Assembly (NCBI RefSeq): GCF_016583645.1 | Contig: NZ_NRRL01000033.1 | Span: forward strand, 1-43,156 | Length of the DNA: 43,156 bases | Direction of reading: 5' to 3' | Source: Rhodovibrio sodomensis | GTDB lineage: Bacteria; Pseudomonadota; Alphaproteobacteria; Kiloniellales; Rhodovibrionaceae | Part shown: piece by piece, positions 6,023-16,861 of the stretch | How the letters are laid out: each line of letters opens with the position of its first letter | How positions within the stretch are numbered: position 1 is the stretch's first letter | Position numbers and translations under genes: made by a program | The notes under the pieces: model-generated | Seen by the model: only the letters and a program-made list of their open reading frames with translations | Told to the model about the DNA's origin: nothing | Database searches by the model: none

Positions 6023-8266
6023 CTACGCGCCGAAGCCGGTCTTGCGCGGGAACCCGTTGGGAACCATCCGGCCGGCGGTCGCGCGCTTGCCGAGCCAGGC
6101 GCGCAGGTCGGTCTCGGTGCGGGTGCGCTCGGCGTTGATCTTCCAGCTGAGGCCGTCGTCCAGCTTGAACGCCTTGGCGTCCGCAAGCCCGCCGTCCTTG
6201 TAGCGCTGCAGGAACACGCCGCGGCCCTTGGAGAGCTCGGGCAGCTCGTTGCGCGGGAACACCAGCAGCTTGCGGTTGTCGCCGACCACCGCGATGTGGT
6301 CGGCGTCGTCCGGCACCGGCCGGCACAGCTTGGCCTCGTGTCCGCTGGGCACGGTCAGGATCTGCTTGCCGCCCTTCTTCTGCGCGACCGTCTCCGCCTC
6401 CTCGACGATGAAGCCGTGGCCGCTGTCGCTGGCGACCAGCAGCTTGCGCCCGGGTTTGTGGCTCAGGATCTGCACCACGTCGGCGTCGTTCGGCAGGTCG
6501 ATCATCAGCCGCAGCGGCTCGCCGTAGCCGCGCCCGCCCGGCAGCCGGTCGGGGTTCAGCGTGTAGAACCGCCCGTTGGTGGCGAAGATCAGGATCTTGT
6601 CGGTCGTCTGGGCGTGCACCGCGAAACGCGGGCCGTCGCCGTCCTTGTACTTGACCTCGCCGGTGTCGGTCAGGTGCCCCTTCATCGCCCGGATCCATCC
6701 CTTGCGCGAGCAGATCACGGTGATCGGCTCGCGCTCGACGAACGCCTCGACAGGCACGTCGATCTCCGCCGGCGCCTCGCCCAGCTCGGTCCGGCGGCGG
6801 CCCAGGCCGGTGTCCTTGCCGAAGCGCTCGCGGAGCGTCTTCAGGTCGTCGCCGATCCGCCGCCAGCGCCGGCTCTCGTCGTTCATCAGGTCATGGAGGT
6901 CCGCCTGTTCCTCGGTGAGCTTCTGGTGCTCCTCCCGGATCTTCATCTCCTCCAGCTTGCGCAGCGCGCGCAAGCGCATGTTGAGGATCGCGTCGGCCTG
7001 GATCTCGGTCAGGCTGAAGGTGTCGATCAGGGTCTGGCGGACGTGATCCTCCTCGCGGATGATCCGAATCACCTCGTCCAGGTTCAGATACGCGATCAGA
7101 TAGCCGTCCAGCACCTCCAACCGCTTGGCGATCTCGCCCAGGCGGTGGCGGGTGCGTCGGACCAGCACCTCGTGCCGGTGGTCCAGGAACGCCTGCAGCA
7201 CCTCCCGCAGGTCCATCACCCGCGGGGTGGTGTCGGCGTCCAGCACGTTCATGTTGAGCCCGATCCGGGTCTCCAGCTCGGTCTGCTTGAACAGGCTCTC
7301 CATCAGCGCGGCCGGCTCGACGTTGCGGCTCTTCGGCTCCAGGACGAGCCGCACCTCGTCGGTGCTCTCGTCGCGGACGTCGTGCAGCGCCGGCAGCTTC
7401 CGGTTGGCCAGCAGGTCGGCGATCTTCTCGACCAGCCGGGCCTTGGGGACCTGATAGGGCATCTCGGTCACCACCACCTGGTAGGTGCCGCCTTTCAGGC
7501 TCTCCCGGTGCCAGCGCGCGCGCACCCGCATCGATCCGCGGCCGTGGGTGTAGGCCTCGACGAGCGTGCCGCGCGGCTCGACCAGGATGCCGCCGGTGGG
7601 GAAGTCCGGCCCCGGCATCCGCTCGACCAGCGTCTCGATCCGGGCGTTCGGATGCTCGATCAGATGCAGCAGCGCATCGCACACCTCACCGGCGTTGTGC
7701 GGCGGGATCGAGGTCGCCATGCCGACCGCGATGCCCTGCGCGCCGTTCGCCAGCAGGTTGGGGAAACTGGCCGGCAGGACGACCGGCTCCTGCCCCTCGC
7801 CGTCGTAGGTCGGGCGGAAGTCGACGGCGTCCTCGTCGATCCCCTCCAAGAGCGCCATCGCGACCTCGGTCAGCCGCGCCTCGGTGTAGCGCATCGCCGC
7901 CGGATTATCGCCGTCGATGTTGCCGAAGTTGCCCTGCCCGTCGATCAGCGGGTAGCGCAGCGCGAAGTCCTGCGCCAGGCGCACCAGCGCGTCGTAGATC
8001 GCCTGGTCGCCGTGCGGGTGGTACTGGCCGATCACGTCGCCGACCACGCGCGCGGACTTCTTGAAGCCGCTGCTGGGCTCCAGGCGCAGCTGGCGCATGG
8101 CGTACAGCAGCCGGCGGTGCACCGGCTTCAGGCCGTCGCGCACGTCGGGCAGCGAGCGGGAGACGATCGTCGACAGGGCGTAGGCGAGATAGCGCTCGCT
8201 CAGCGCCTCGCTCAGACGCACGTCGCGGACGTTGCCGCCCGGCTCGTCGGCCAGCAGGTCGCTCAT
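6023..8266 (-). CDS. parC: DNA topoisomerase IV subunit A
   Basis: 747-residue type IIA topoisomerase subunit that cleaves and passes DNA to decatenate chromosomes, working with ParE (not in this window). The N-terminal breakage-reunion domain contains [20 protein letters not shown], the helix with [20 protein letters not shown], and the catalytic tyrosine in [10 protein letters not shown] (Tyr127). A coiled-coil arm follows (about residues 390-470), then the beta-propeller C-terminal domain. The length and short C-terminus fit ParC rather than GyrA. At the quinolone-sensitive position equal to E. coli Ser80 there is Gln88, and Asp92 replaces Glu84. Start ATG 8266 follows a weak GGAG. It stands alone between bioY and a small membrane gene. 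Confidence 0.95.
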   Translation of the reverse strand: MSDLLADEPGGNVRDVRLSEALSERYLAYALSTIVSRSLPDVRDGLKPVHRRLLYAMRQLRLEPSSGFKKSARVVGDVIGQYHPHGDQAIYDALVRLAQDFALRYPLIDGQGNFGNIDGDNPAAMRYTEARLTEVAMALLEGIDEDAVDFRPTYDGEGQEPVVLPASFPNLLANGAQGIAVGMATSIPPHNAGEVCDALLHLIEHPNARIETLVERMPGPDFPTGGILVEPRGTLVEAYTHGRGSMRVRARWHRESLKGGTYQVVVTEMPYQVPKARLVEKIADLLANRKLPALHDVRDESTDEVRLVLEPKSRNVEPAALMESLFKQTELETRIGLNMNVLDADTTPRVMDLREVLQAFLDHRHEVLVRRTRHRLGEIAKRLEVLDGYLIAYLNLDEVIRIIREEDHVRQTLIDTFSLTEIQADAILNMRLRALRKLEEMKIREEHQKLTEEQADLHDLMNDESRRWRRIGDDLKTLRERFGKDTGLGRRRTELGEAPAEIDVPVEAFVEREPITVICSRKGWIRAMKGHLTDTGEVKYKDGDGPRFAVHAQTTDKILIFATNGRFYTLNPDRLPGGRGYGEPLRLMIDLPNDADVVQILSHKPGRKLLVASDSGHGFIVEEAETVAQKKGGKQILTVPSGHEAKLCRPVPDDADHIAVVGDNRKLLVFPRNELPELSKGRGVFLQRYKDGGLADAKAFKLDDGLSWKINAERTRTETDLRAWLGKRATAGRMVPNGFPRKTGFGA

Positions 8267-8346
8267 CGGGAACTCCGACTCGGGATCACGGACACGAAAT
8301 ACAGTAGAGACGGTCGGTTAATGCCACAACAACGGGGAACGGGCCC

Positions 8347-8733
8347 TCAGCCGCGCCGGGCCGCGAGGTACCAGCCGAGCGCGCTCGCCCCCGCCCAGAT
8401 CGCTTCCGAGATCAGCAGGTTGAGCGTCAGCCCCGGCGCCGCGCCGACCGCGAGCATCCCCGCCAGCCGCGCGACGAACGCGCCGCCGGCGCTCAAGGTC
8501 GACATCGCCAAGCCGGCGACCAGCCAGTCCGACCGGATCGCCGCCAGCGCCAGGAAAAACCCAAGCCCGGTGTAGAAGCCGCCGTAGATGGTGACGAACT
8601 CGATCTGCCCAACGGGCCCGGCGAAGACGTAGCCGACCATGCCGGCGACCCCGCCGGGATCGAGCAGGCTCCAGACCCCGACGAGCAGGCAGACGAGCGC
8701 GGACAGGGCACAGATGATGCGGGCTGCAAGCAT
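8347..8733 (-). CDS. Small DUF4345-like membrane protein
   Basis: 128-residue protein with four hydrophobic segments and a short cytoplasmic tail. The pattern LLDPGGVAGMVGY, then IEFVTIYGGFYTGLG, and AGMLAVGAAPG resembles DUF4345 family proteins, whose function is unknown. The start was set at ATG 8733 after an AAAGGACC ribosome-binding region; a longer frame reaching 8853 runs through an intergenic repeat and was rejected. It is on the same strand as parC, 80 bases upstream of it, but need not be co-transcribed. Family call is moderate; no function can be stated. Confidence 0.75.
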   Translation of the reverse strand: MLAARIICALSALVCLLVGVWSLLDPGGVAGMVGYVFAGPVGQIEFVTIYGGFYTGLGFFLALAAIRSDWLVAGLAMSTLSAGGAFVARLAGMLAVGAAPGLTLNLLISEAIWAGASALGWYLAARRG

Positions 8734-8770
8734 GGTGGGCGGTCCTTTGGTTGATTGAGGGCGATGTGAC

Positions 8771-8911
8771 CTCCCCCCTCCCTTGAGGGGAGAGGGAGGG
8801 ACCCGCGCGATCGTTAGATCGCGTGGGAGGGTGAGGGTGGGACTCCTCGGCATGCGCCGGGGAATCCCACCCTCACCTGTCCTTTCCCCTCAAGGGAGAG
8901 GGACCCGCTGC
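8771..8911. repeat. Compound palindromic intergenic element
   Basis: Nested palindromes: CCCTTGAGGGG near 8780; CGCGATC-GTTA-GATCGCG (8806-8823); a long hairpin from GGTGAGGGTGGGA (8830-8842) to TCCCACCCTCACC (8864-8876) with a second inner stem; and CCCCTCAAGGG (about 8886-8896). The tail GAGAGGGACCCGCTG resembles the sequence after the palindrome at 5007-5032. This looks like a dispersed intergenic repeat. It lies between the DUF4345-like gene and the DadA-like gene, so it may also affect the 3' end of the latter's mRNA. Confidence 0.65.
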
Positions 8912-8956
8912 AGCGCTGTGCCACAACCGCAAACGACTGATGCGGTCTCGGCTGGC

Positions 8957-10243
8957 TCAAAACCGGTCCACCCTAAACGGTGCCACGTCGATCGACGTCG
9001 GGCGGTCCAGGATGATGTCGCGGACCAGTTCGCCGGTGCGCGCGGACAGCATCAGGCCGCAGTGGCCGTGGCCGAACGCGAATACCGTGTTGGCGAAGCG
9101 CGGGCTTTGCGAGATCACCGGCAGGCTGTCCGGCATCGACGGGCGGAAGCCCATCCAGCGCGCGGCCCCGGTGCCGTCCAGGTCCGGAAACCAGCGCCGG
9201 GCGTTTTCCAGCAGCAGGTCGGCGCGCGTCCAGTCCGGCGGCGCGTCCAGGCCGGCCAGCTCGACCGTGCCGGCGAGGCGCAGGCCGGCGTCGATCGGGG
9301 TGCAGACCTGCCCGCGCTCGGTCGAATAAACCGGCATGCGCGGGCGGACCCCCGGGGTGGGCAGGGTCAGGGAGTAGCCGCGCTCGGTATCCAGCGGCGG
9401 ATCGCTGCCCAGGCGCCGGGTCAGCGCGCGCGAGTGGGCGCCAGCGGCGATCACCAGCCGTTCGCAGGGATGCCGGCCGCGGTCGGTCACCACGGTTTTG
9501 GGCCCGTTGGCGCCGATCTCGAAGTCGCGCACCTCTTCCCGGAGGATCCGGCCGCCCTGCTGGCGAAAGGCGCGCGCCAGCGCCTGGACCAGGCCCAGGC
9601 CGTCGGCGGCGTAGCCGACGTCGGGATAGTAGATACCCGCGTGGAAGCGGTCGGTGTCGCCCAGCGCGGGTTCCAGCTGGCGCAGTTCGGCGGCCGGGAT
9701 CACGTCCGCGCGCACGCCGCGCCGGCGCTGCAGCGCCAGGCTGCGCTGGTAGCCGTCGAAGCCGGCCCTGGTCTCGTACAGGCCGAGCCAGCCGGTCTTG
9801 CGCAGCATGTCGCGCGCACCCGCGACATCCAGCAGCGGCGTGAACGCGCCCATGCAGCCGTCCAGCAGGTCGCTCAGCGCGACCGAGATCCGCTCGACCT
9901 CCGACCAGCGGGCGCTTTTGACGAAATGCCACAGCCAGGGGGCCAGCTGCGGCAGGTAGGACCAGCGCAGCGCGAGCGGGCTCTTGCCGTCCAGCAGCAT
10001 CCGCGGCAGCTGGCGGAGCACGCCCGGCGTGGCGACCGGGACGACGTGCTCCTCGCCGATCACCGCGCCGTTGGCGTAGGTCGCCCCCTCGCCCGGCGCG
10101 CCGCGGTCGATCAGCGTGACCTGCGCGCCCGCCAGCTGCAGCTGCAGCCCGGCGGCGACGCCGACCGCGCCGGCGCCGACGATCACAACGTGCGGGCGGT
10201 GCGGCTCTGGGGTCTGGGGTACGTTGGATTTGGCCCTGGCCAT
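8957..10243 (-). CDS. FAD-dependent D-amino-acid dehydrogenase-like oxidoreductase (DadA family)
   Basis: 428-residue flavoprotein of the DAO/DadA family. The dinucleotide-binding motif is at residues 23-28 (GAGAVG, within VVIVGAGAVGVAAG), and the C-terminal FAD segment FAFGHGHCGLMLSARTGELV is clear. DadA oxidises D-amino acids to 2-oxoacids and feeds electrons to the respiratory chain; relatives act on other secondary amines, so the substrate is not certain. No signal peptide is seen, and the protein is expected on the cytoplasmic membrane face. It lies 11 bases downstream of recO on the same strand and is probably co-transcribed with recO and the phosphatase gene. Confidence 0.82.
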   Translation of the reverse strand: MARAKSNVPQTPEPHRPHVVIVGAGAVGVAAGLQLQLAGAQVTLIDRGAPGEGATYANGAVIGEEHVVPVATPGVLRQLPRMLLDGKSPLALRWSYLPQLAPWLWHFVKSARWSEVERISVALSDLLDGCMGAFTPLLDVAGARDMLRKTGWLGLYETRAGFDGYQRSLALQRRRGVRADVIPAAELRQLEPALGDTDRFHAGIYYPDVGYAADGLGLVQALARAFRQQGGRILREEVRDFEIGANGPKTVVTDRGRHPCERLVIAAGAHSRALTRRLGSDPPLDTERGYSLTLPTPGVRPRMPVYSTERGQVCTPIDAGLRLAGTVELAGLDAPPDWTRADLLLENARRWFPDLDGTGAARWMGFRPSMPDSLPVISQSPRFANTVFAFGHGHCGLMLSARTGELVRDIILDRPTSIDVAPFRVDRF

Positions 10244-10254
10244 GGCCCCGGTGT

Positions 10255-11022
10255 CTAGCCGGTCCCGGGGGCCGGGTCCAGGGTCGCGCCGGCATCCGCG
10301 CCCGCGTCGCGTTCGAACCGCTCGGCCACCCGCAGGCGGGCGGCCGGCAGGTCGCGGTCCTCGGGATGGAACACGTGCCGGCGCAGGAAATAGCCGGTCA
10401 GCTTCAGGCCGAGGGCGACTTCATGCGCGCCGCCGCCGCCATAGCCGGCGAGGAAGCCCGGCAGGCTGAGCAGCTTGTCGCGGTACGGCTCGCCCTTGGA
10501 GAGCGAGACCGCGCGGCCGGTGCGCGGGGAGACGTAGGCCAACTGGTCGTTGGGTCCGCCGCCGGCGCACTGCGTCAGGTCCAGGCCGAAGCCGACCTCG
10601 CGCAGCAGCAGCAGTTCCCAGTGCACCAGCGACTCCGCCCAGTGGTCGCCGTCGAGCGCGTCCAGGAGGGCGCCGGTGCCCTCGAACGCCGCCGGATGCG
10701 CGGTGCGCTCCGGTAGCGCGTGCTCGGCGATCCCCATCGCCGCGGACAGCGCGTCCAGCCGGGCCGGATGGTCGAACAGGCGCGCGGCCGGACTGGTCAA
10801 GGGCTCGCACGTCAGGTTGCCCAGATGGTCCGGCAGCCGCGCGCGCCAGGCCGCGTCGACCCGGTTGCCGGGCTGGAAGGTGCCGCGCTGGCGCTTCGAC
10901 TGCGCGCCGCGCGCCAACCCGGCGTGCCGGCCGCGCGCGCGGGTCAGCAGCTGCACCACCGCCGCGTCCTCGCCGTGCGGCCGGGCGGACAGCACGATGC
11001 CCTCGTCGCGCCATTCGATCAT
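10255..11022 (-). CDS. recO: DNA repair protein RecO
   Basis: 255-residue cytosolic protein of the RecFOR recombination-mediator pathway, which loads RecA on SSB-coated single-stranded DNA. The N-terminal OB fold begins MIEWRDEGIVLSARPHGE, followed by HAGLARGAQSKRQRGTFQPG; the C-terminal helical domain includes LREVGFGLDLTQC and SPRTGRAVS. The length is normal. The longer open frame of the same phase extends to 11970 through the neighbouring phosphatase gene; the RecO-like sequence begins at ATG 11022. It has 32 bases to the phosphatase gene and 11 to the oxidoreductase. Confidence 0.92.
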   Translation of the reverse strand: MIEWRDEGIVLSARPHGEDAAVVQLLTRARGRHAGLARGAQSKRQRGTFQPGNRVDAAWRARLPDHLGNLTCEPLTSPAARLFDHPARLDALSAAMGIAEHALPERTAHPAAFEGTGALLDALDGDHWAESLVHWELLLLREVGFGLDLTQCAGGGPNDQLAYVSPRTGRAVSLSKGEPYRDKLLSLPGFLAGYGGGGAHEVALGLKLTGYFLRRHVFHPEDRDLPAARLRVAERFERDAGADAGATLDPAPGTG

Positions 11023-11054
11023 GGCCGACAGATGGCGCGGCAGCGCGCGTGTGT

Positions 11055-11903
11055 CTAGTTTTCCGGCGGTCGGCGGGCGGGTCCGGCCTGCGCGTCCCCG
11101 AACAGGGCGTCGTAGATCGTGTGCCAGCCGTGGTCGCTGTGGGCGTGCAGCAGGCCGCTGCCCTCGCGCACCGTCGGCGCATACGGGCGGCCGTCGAGGA
11201 GGCGCGGGACGCCGCCGGCTTCCGCTAGGATCAGGGAACCGGGCGCGTGATCCCAGGGCATCAGCTTGGTGAACAGGGCGAAGCGGATCTCGCCGGCGAC
11301 CAGCCGGACGTACTCCGCGCCCGCGCAGCCCAGCGTCCTGACCGCGCCGACACGTCCGCGGCGCCGGTCGACCTGACGGGCCATCTCCTTGGTCGCGAAC
11401 GTGCTGGCGTTGAGCGTGCCCGGCATCTCCGCGGCCGTGAGTTCGGGCTGGTCGAGCCGCACGCGCTTGCCGTCGCGCGTGGTCCCGCCCCCGGCCGCCG
11501 CGGCGACCAGCGTGCCCTTGGCCGGCATGTCGATCCAGGCGGCCAGGGTCTCGCCGCCCTGGACCAGGGCCACCATGACGGCGAACGTCTCGCTGCCCCG
11601 GGCAAAATTGTTGGTGCCGTCGATCGGATCGATCACCCAGACCGGGTCGCCGCCTTGCAGCCGGTCGAACACGCCGGGATCGCGCGCGGCCGCCTCCTCG
11701 CCCAGCACCACCGAACCCGGCAGATGGTCGCGCAGCAACTCCGACAGCCGCGCCTCGGCGGCCTCGTCGGCCACGGTGACCAACTCGCCGCCCTGCTTGC
11801 GCATCACGTCCGCGTCGGCGAGGTGGCGGAGGCGCGGCAGGATCTCCGCTTCGGCGGTTTCGCGGATCAGGCGGGTGACGGTGTCGGGATCGAAACGGGG
11901 CAT
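11055..11903 (-). CDS. Inositol monophosphatase family phosphatase
   Basis: 282-residue cytosolic metal-dependent phosphatase. The family metal and catalytic motifs are present: VADEAAE (Asp46), LGEE (Glu69, Glu70), WVIDPIDGTNNF (Asp92, Asp95, Thr97) and, near the C-terminus, WDHAPGSLILAEAGG (Asp218). Members hydrolyse myo-inositol-1-phosphate, fructose-1,6-bisphosphate, 3'-phosphoadenosine 5'-phosphate or histidinol phosphate; the sequence does not let me pick one. It precedes recO and the DadA-like gene on the same strand and begins about 30 bases past the groEL terminator, so it needs its own promoter. Confidence 0.88.
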   Translation of the reverse strand: MPRFDPDTVTRLIRETAEAEILPRLRHLADADVMRKQGGELVTVADEAAEARLSELLRDHLPGSVVLGEEAAARDPGVFDRLQGGDPVWVIDPIDGTNNFARGSETFAVMVALVQGGETLAAWIDMPAKGTLVAAAAGGGTTRDGKRVRLDQPELTAAEMPGTLNASTFATKEMARQVDRRRGRVGAVRTLGCAGAEYVRLVAGEIRFALFTKLMPWDHAPGSLILAEAGGVPRLLDGRPYAPTVREGSGLLHAHSDHGWHTIYDALFGDAQAGPARRPPEN

Positions 11904-11930
11904 GGTGCCCGCAATATCGACGAGGATACC

Positions 11931-11968
11931 GGCAAAAGAAAGGGGCCGCGAGGAAACCCCGCGGCCCC
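11931..11968 (-). terminator. Rho-independent terminator of groESL
   Basis: On the minus strand GGGGCCGCGGGG and CCTCGCGGCCCC form a long GC-rich stem with a small loop, followed by TTTCTTTT. It is about 65 bases past the groEL stop codon. Confidence 0.88.
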
Positions 11969-12032
11969 AATCTGTCGGACCGTTTTCCCGGACGCTCGGG
12001 CTGGGCCGGGCGGTCGACGGGGGAACGGGCTG

Positions 12033-14037
<2,005 letters not shown>

Positions 14038-14174
14038 GGGACCCCTCTCGACTGTCTTTTTGGCGGTTTAACGTTTCGGCTTTTTGGTTACGCGGTCTGC
14101 GTACTTAAAGGTTGGCTTGGCACGTATCCACCGGCCGTGATGGGCTTGGCCGGTGAGCCTTGCGGGCGCGGCTG

Positions 14175-14201
14175 TTAGCACTCTCGCCCGCCGAGTGCTA
14201 T
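14175..14201 (-). promoter_or_regulatory. CIRCE operator (HrcA site) of groESL
   Basis: TTAGCACTC (14175-14183), nine bases, then GAGTGCTAT (14193-14201): the CIRCE inverted repeat TTAGCACTC-N9-GAGTGCTAA with a single terminal mismatch. It starts four bases past the -10 box, where HrcA would block initiation. Confidence 0.95.
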
Positions 14202-14205
14202 CCGC

Positions 14206-14234
14206 CATATACGAACCCGAACGCCGACCGTCAA
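14206..14234 (-). promoter_or_regulatory. Sigma70 promoter of groESL
   Basis: On the minus strand TTGACG (plus 14229-14234), a 17-base spacer and TATATG (plus 14206-14211). Both boxes are near consensus and the CIRCE operator is immediately downstream, the classic alphaproteobacterial heat-shock layout. Confidence 0.85.
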
Positions 14235-14307
14235 CCAGCCGGCATGGGCAATATTTAGCCGGTTCGCCGTTGCGCAGCGCAGCAGCACGACCCGCCTGCT
14301 GCGGGGA

Positions 14308-15669
14308 TCAGCGGTCGACCTGGATGTGACCGCCGTGGCGGTGCTGGAAGCGCTCCACGTCCGCTGGGTCGAGGTTGACCTTCAGGTGGGCGAACCGCTC
14401 GTCGTCCTGCCGGTCCATCACGTGCCCGCGGTCGTACAGCCAGGCGAGCGCCCGGCCGTCTTCCAGCGGTACGTGGACATCGACGCAGCGGAAGCCGGAC
14501 GACAAGCGCGCCTCGACCGCGCGGCCGAGGGCCTCCGCGCCCTCGCCGGTCTGGGCGGACACCGGGACCTTGTTCGGGTCGCGCGCAGCCTGCTGGGCAA
14601 CCACGTCGCGCTGCTCCGGGCTCAGCTTGTCGATCTTGTTGAGCGCCTCGACCAGGCCCGCGTCGACCGCGGGGCCGACGTCGAGCTCGCGCAGGACCTG
14701 CTCGACGTCCTGCTTCTGCGCCTCGCTGTCGGGGTGCGAAACGTCGCGGACGTGGACGATGATATCGGCCTCCTGCACCTCCTCCAGGGTGGCTCGGAAG
14801 GCGGCGACCAGCTGGGTCGGCAGGTCGGAGATGAAGCCGACCGTGTCGGACAGGATGACGTCCCGGCCGTCCGGCAGCCGGACCCCGCGCATGGTCGGGT
14901 CCAGCGTGGCGAACAGCATGTCGTGCTCGAACACGGTGGACCGGCTGAGCCGGTTGAACAGCGTGGACTTGCCGGCGTTGGTGTAGCCGACCAGGGCGAT
15001 CACCGGATAGGGCACGCGCCGGCGCTGCTTGCGGTGCTCGTCCCGGGTCTTGCGGACCTCTTCCAGGTCGCGCTTCAGCCGGGTGATCCGGTCGTCGATG
15101 ATCCGGCGGTCCATCTCGATCTGGCGCTCGCCCGGACCGCCCATGAAGCCATAGCCGCCGCGCTGGCGCTCCAGGTGGGTCCAGGACCGCACGAGGCGGG
15201 AGCGCTGGTAGGTCAGCGCGGCCAGCTCGACCTGCAGCTGGCCTTCCTTGGTGCGCGCGCGGGCGCCGAAGATCTCCAGGATCAGGCCGGTCCGATCGAC
15301 GACCTTGCAGTTCCAGGCCCGCTCGAGGTTCCGCTGCTGCACGGGAGAGAGATCGGCATCGACGATCGCGATGCCGATCTCCTCCACCTGCACCATCAGG
15401 CGGTAGCGTTCGACGTTGCCACTGCCCAGCAGCGTACCCGCATTGGGCCGCTGCACGCGGCAGACTTCCGCCTCGATAATGTCGAGGTCGATCGCCTCGG
15501 CGAGGCCGGCGGCCTCGGCCAACCGGGCCTCGGGCGTGCGCGACAGCGCCTGTCCGGTGCGCAGGTCCGGGTGGACCACCAGCGCCCGGTAGTTGGACGC
15601 GCGCCGGTCGTCGGTGCGGCCGGGAACCGCGCTGTCGAGAACGCCCTTCTCGGGCCGGTTGCCGCTCAC
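14308..15669 (-). CDS. hflX: Ribosome-associated GTPase HflX
   Basis: 453-residue cytosolic GTPase that binds the 50S subunit and splits stalled 70S ribosomes, especially under heat stress. The N-terminal HflX domain includes RPNAGTLLGSGNVE and the Gly-rich GPGERQIEMDRR linker; the G domain has the P-loop GYTNAGKS at residues 228-235, DTVGF (G3) and NKID (G4). The start is a GTG at 15669 directly after the hfq TAA with no spacer, so translation is probably coupled to hfq. No later ATG would keep the N-terminal domain. It is the last gene of the array. Confidence 0.93.
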   Translation of the reverse strand: MSGNRPEKGVLDSAVPGRTDDRRASNYRALVVHPDLRTGQALSRTPEARLAEAAGLAEAIDLDIIEAEVCRVQRPNAGTLLGSGNVERYRLMVQVEEIGIAIVDADLSPVQQRNLERAWNCKVVDRTGLILEIFGARARTKEGQLQVELAALTYQRSRLVRSWTHLERQRGGYGFMGGPGERQIEMDRRIIDDRITRLKRDLEEVRKTRDEHRKQRRRVPYPVIALVGYTNAGKSTLFNRLSRSTVFEHDMLFATLDPTMRGVRLPDGRDVILSDTVGFISDLPTQLVAAFRATLEEVQEADIIVHVRDVSHPDSEAQKQDVEQVLRELDVGPAVDAGLVEALNKIDKLSPEQRDVVAQQAARDPNKVPVSAQTGEGAEALGRAVEARLSSGFRCVDVHVPLEDGRALAWLYDRGHVMDRQDDERFAHLKVNLDPADVERFQHRHGGHIQVDR

Positions 15670-15921
15670 TTAGGCTTCGGCCTCCTCCTTCTGCCCCTCG
15701 AACAGCGAGATCGGCGACGCCGGCATCACGGTCGAGATGGCATGCTTGTACACGAGCTGCGAATGCTGATCGCGGCGCAGCAGGACGCAGAAGTTGTCGA
15801 ACCAGGTGACAATGCCCTGCAGCTTGACACCGTTGACCAGAAACACGGTCACCGGGACCTTGTGCTTGCGGATGTGGTTCAGGAACACGTCCTGAACGTT
15901 CTGGGACTTTTCAGCGGCCAT
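15670..15921 (-). CDS. hfq: RNA chaperone Hfq
   Basis: 83-residue Sm-like protein forming a hexamer that pairs small RNAs with mRNAs; in alphaproteobacteria it also affects nitrogen-fixation genes. The Sm1 region ([38 protein letters not shown]) and the Sm2 motif [10 protein letters not shown] are complete, with a short acidic C-terminal tail. A GAGGGGAC ribosome-binding site precedes ATG 15921. The stop TAA abuts the GTG of hflX. The 250 bases upstream separate it from the HAD gene, so it may have its own promoter, but I could not identify one. Confidence 0.97.
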   Translation of the reverse strand: MAAEKSQNVQDVFLNHIRKHKVPVTVFLVNGVKLQGIVTWFDNFCVLLRRDQHSQLVYKHAISTVMPASPISLFEGQKEEAEA

Positions 15922-16174
15922 TCAGTAGTCCCCTCTTTTGTTATGTTCGGTCTTAAGCGTCGGTCGCCGCGGGGATTGCGTGCGAAACCGCGCCCTTATT
16001 GTTACGTCCAGCCGCCGGCATCGGTTCGCCGCCGGCCCGCTTTTCGAGCCGACGCCGACAGTTCACCGACGGTCCCGCCTCCAGCTTACGAAACCCGTCG
16101 AAATGGCTCCGCGCTCGCTCGGGAATGTCGGATGCGCGGGGGTGCCTATCAAGATGTGCGGAGCAAAAACACCC

Positions 16175-16849
16175 CTAATCGCCGCGCAAATAGGTCCGCA
16201 AGGCACCGCAGTCGGGGAAATGGCGGCTGGGCGGACAGTCCGCGAACTCCCCGGGACCCGGCGCGGCCGCGCGCAGCAGCACCGGTGTGCAGCCGGCGTT
16301 GTGCGCGCACGCCAGATCGATGTCGGTGTCGCCGACGAACCAGAGCCGCCCCCGATCGGCCTGTTCGAGCGGCCCGCCGGCCAGCGCGTAGTCCACCACC
16401 GCCGGATCCGGCTTATCGTGCGCGGCATCGTTGGCGCCCACGACCACCAGCATGTGCCGGTCCCAGCCAAGCGCGGCCGCTTCCGCGCGCAACAGCCGGC
16501 CCTGCTTGTTGGAGATCACGCCCAACCGGTAGCCGGCGGCCGCCAGCCCCTCGATCAGCGCATGGGCGCCCGGCAGCGGGGTCAGGCTCGCCAAATGGTC
16601 CTGCTCGAAGGTGGCGTAGAAGATTTCCATCGCCCGCGCCGCCGCCGCGCCGAACAGCTCGGGAAACGCCTCGCGCGCGCTCTTGCGTACGTTGGCCTTG
16701 GTCTCGTCGAGCGTCCAGGGGCGGTGGCCCAGCTCGGTGAAGGTCACCTGCAGCGCGTGGTGGATCGCCGCCCAGCTGTCGACCAGGGTGTTGTCCCAGT
16801 CGAACAGCAGGCCGACCGGGGTCGCTTCGGCGCTCGAACGGGGGCTCAC
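16175..16849 (-). CDS. HAD-superfamily phosphatase (phosphoglycolate phosphatase-like)
   Basis: 224-residue soluble HAD hydrolase. Motif I is LLFDWDNTLVDS (nucleophile Asp about 18, acid Asp about 20), motif II is VISNKQG, motif III includes HDKPDP, and motif IV is FVGDTDIDLACA. A helical cap lies between motifs I and II, the subclass I arrangement of Gph and related phosphatases. Motif I has DWDNT rather than the usual DLDGT. The substrate is unknown. It follows the aminotransferase gene by 12 bases and is probably co-transcribed with it; the same order is common upstream of hfq in alphaproteobacteria. Confidence 0.85.
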   Translation of the reverse strand: MSPRSSAEATPVGLLFDWDNTLVDSWAAIHHALQVTFTELGHRPWTLDETKANVRKSAREAFPELFGAAAARAMEIFYATFEQDHLASLTPLPGAHALIEGLAAAGYRLGVISNKQGRLLRAEAAALGWDRHMLVVVGANDAAHDKPDPAVVDYALAGGPLEQADRGRLWFVGDTDIDLACAHNAGCTPVLLRAAAPGPGEFADCPPSRHFPDCGALRTYLRGD

Positions 16850-16861
16850 GTCGCCGCTCCG

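Noticed and set aside
5912..8575. 887-codon plus-strand open frame opposite parC
   Set aside because: Mirror of a well-supported parC gene; composition is typical of an antisense frame in GC-rich DNA.
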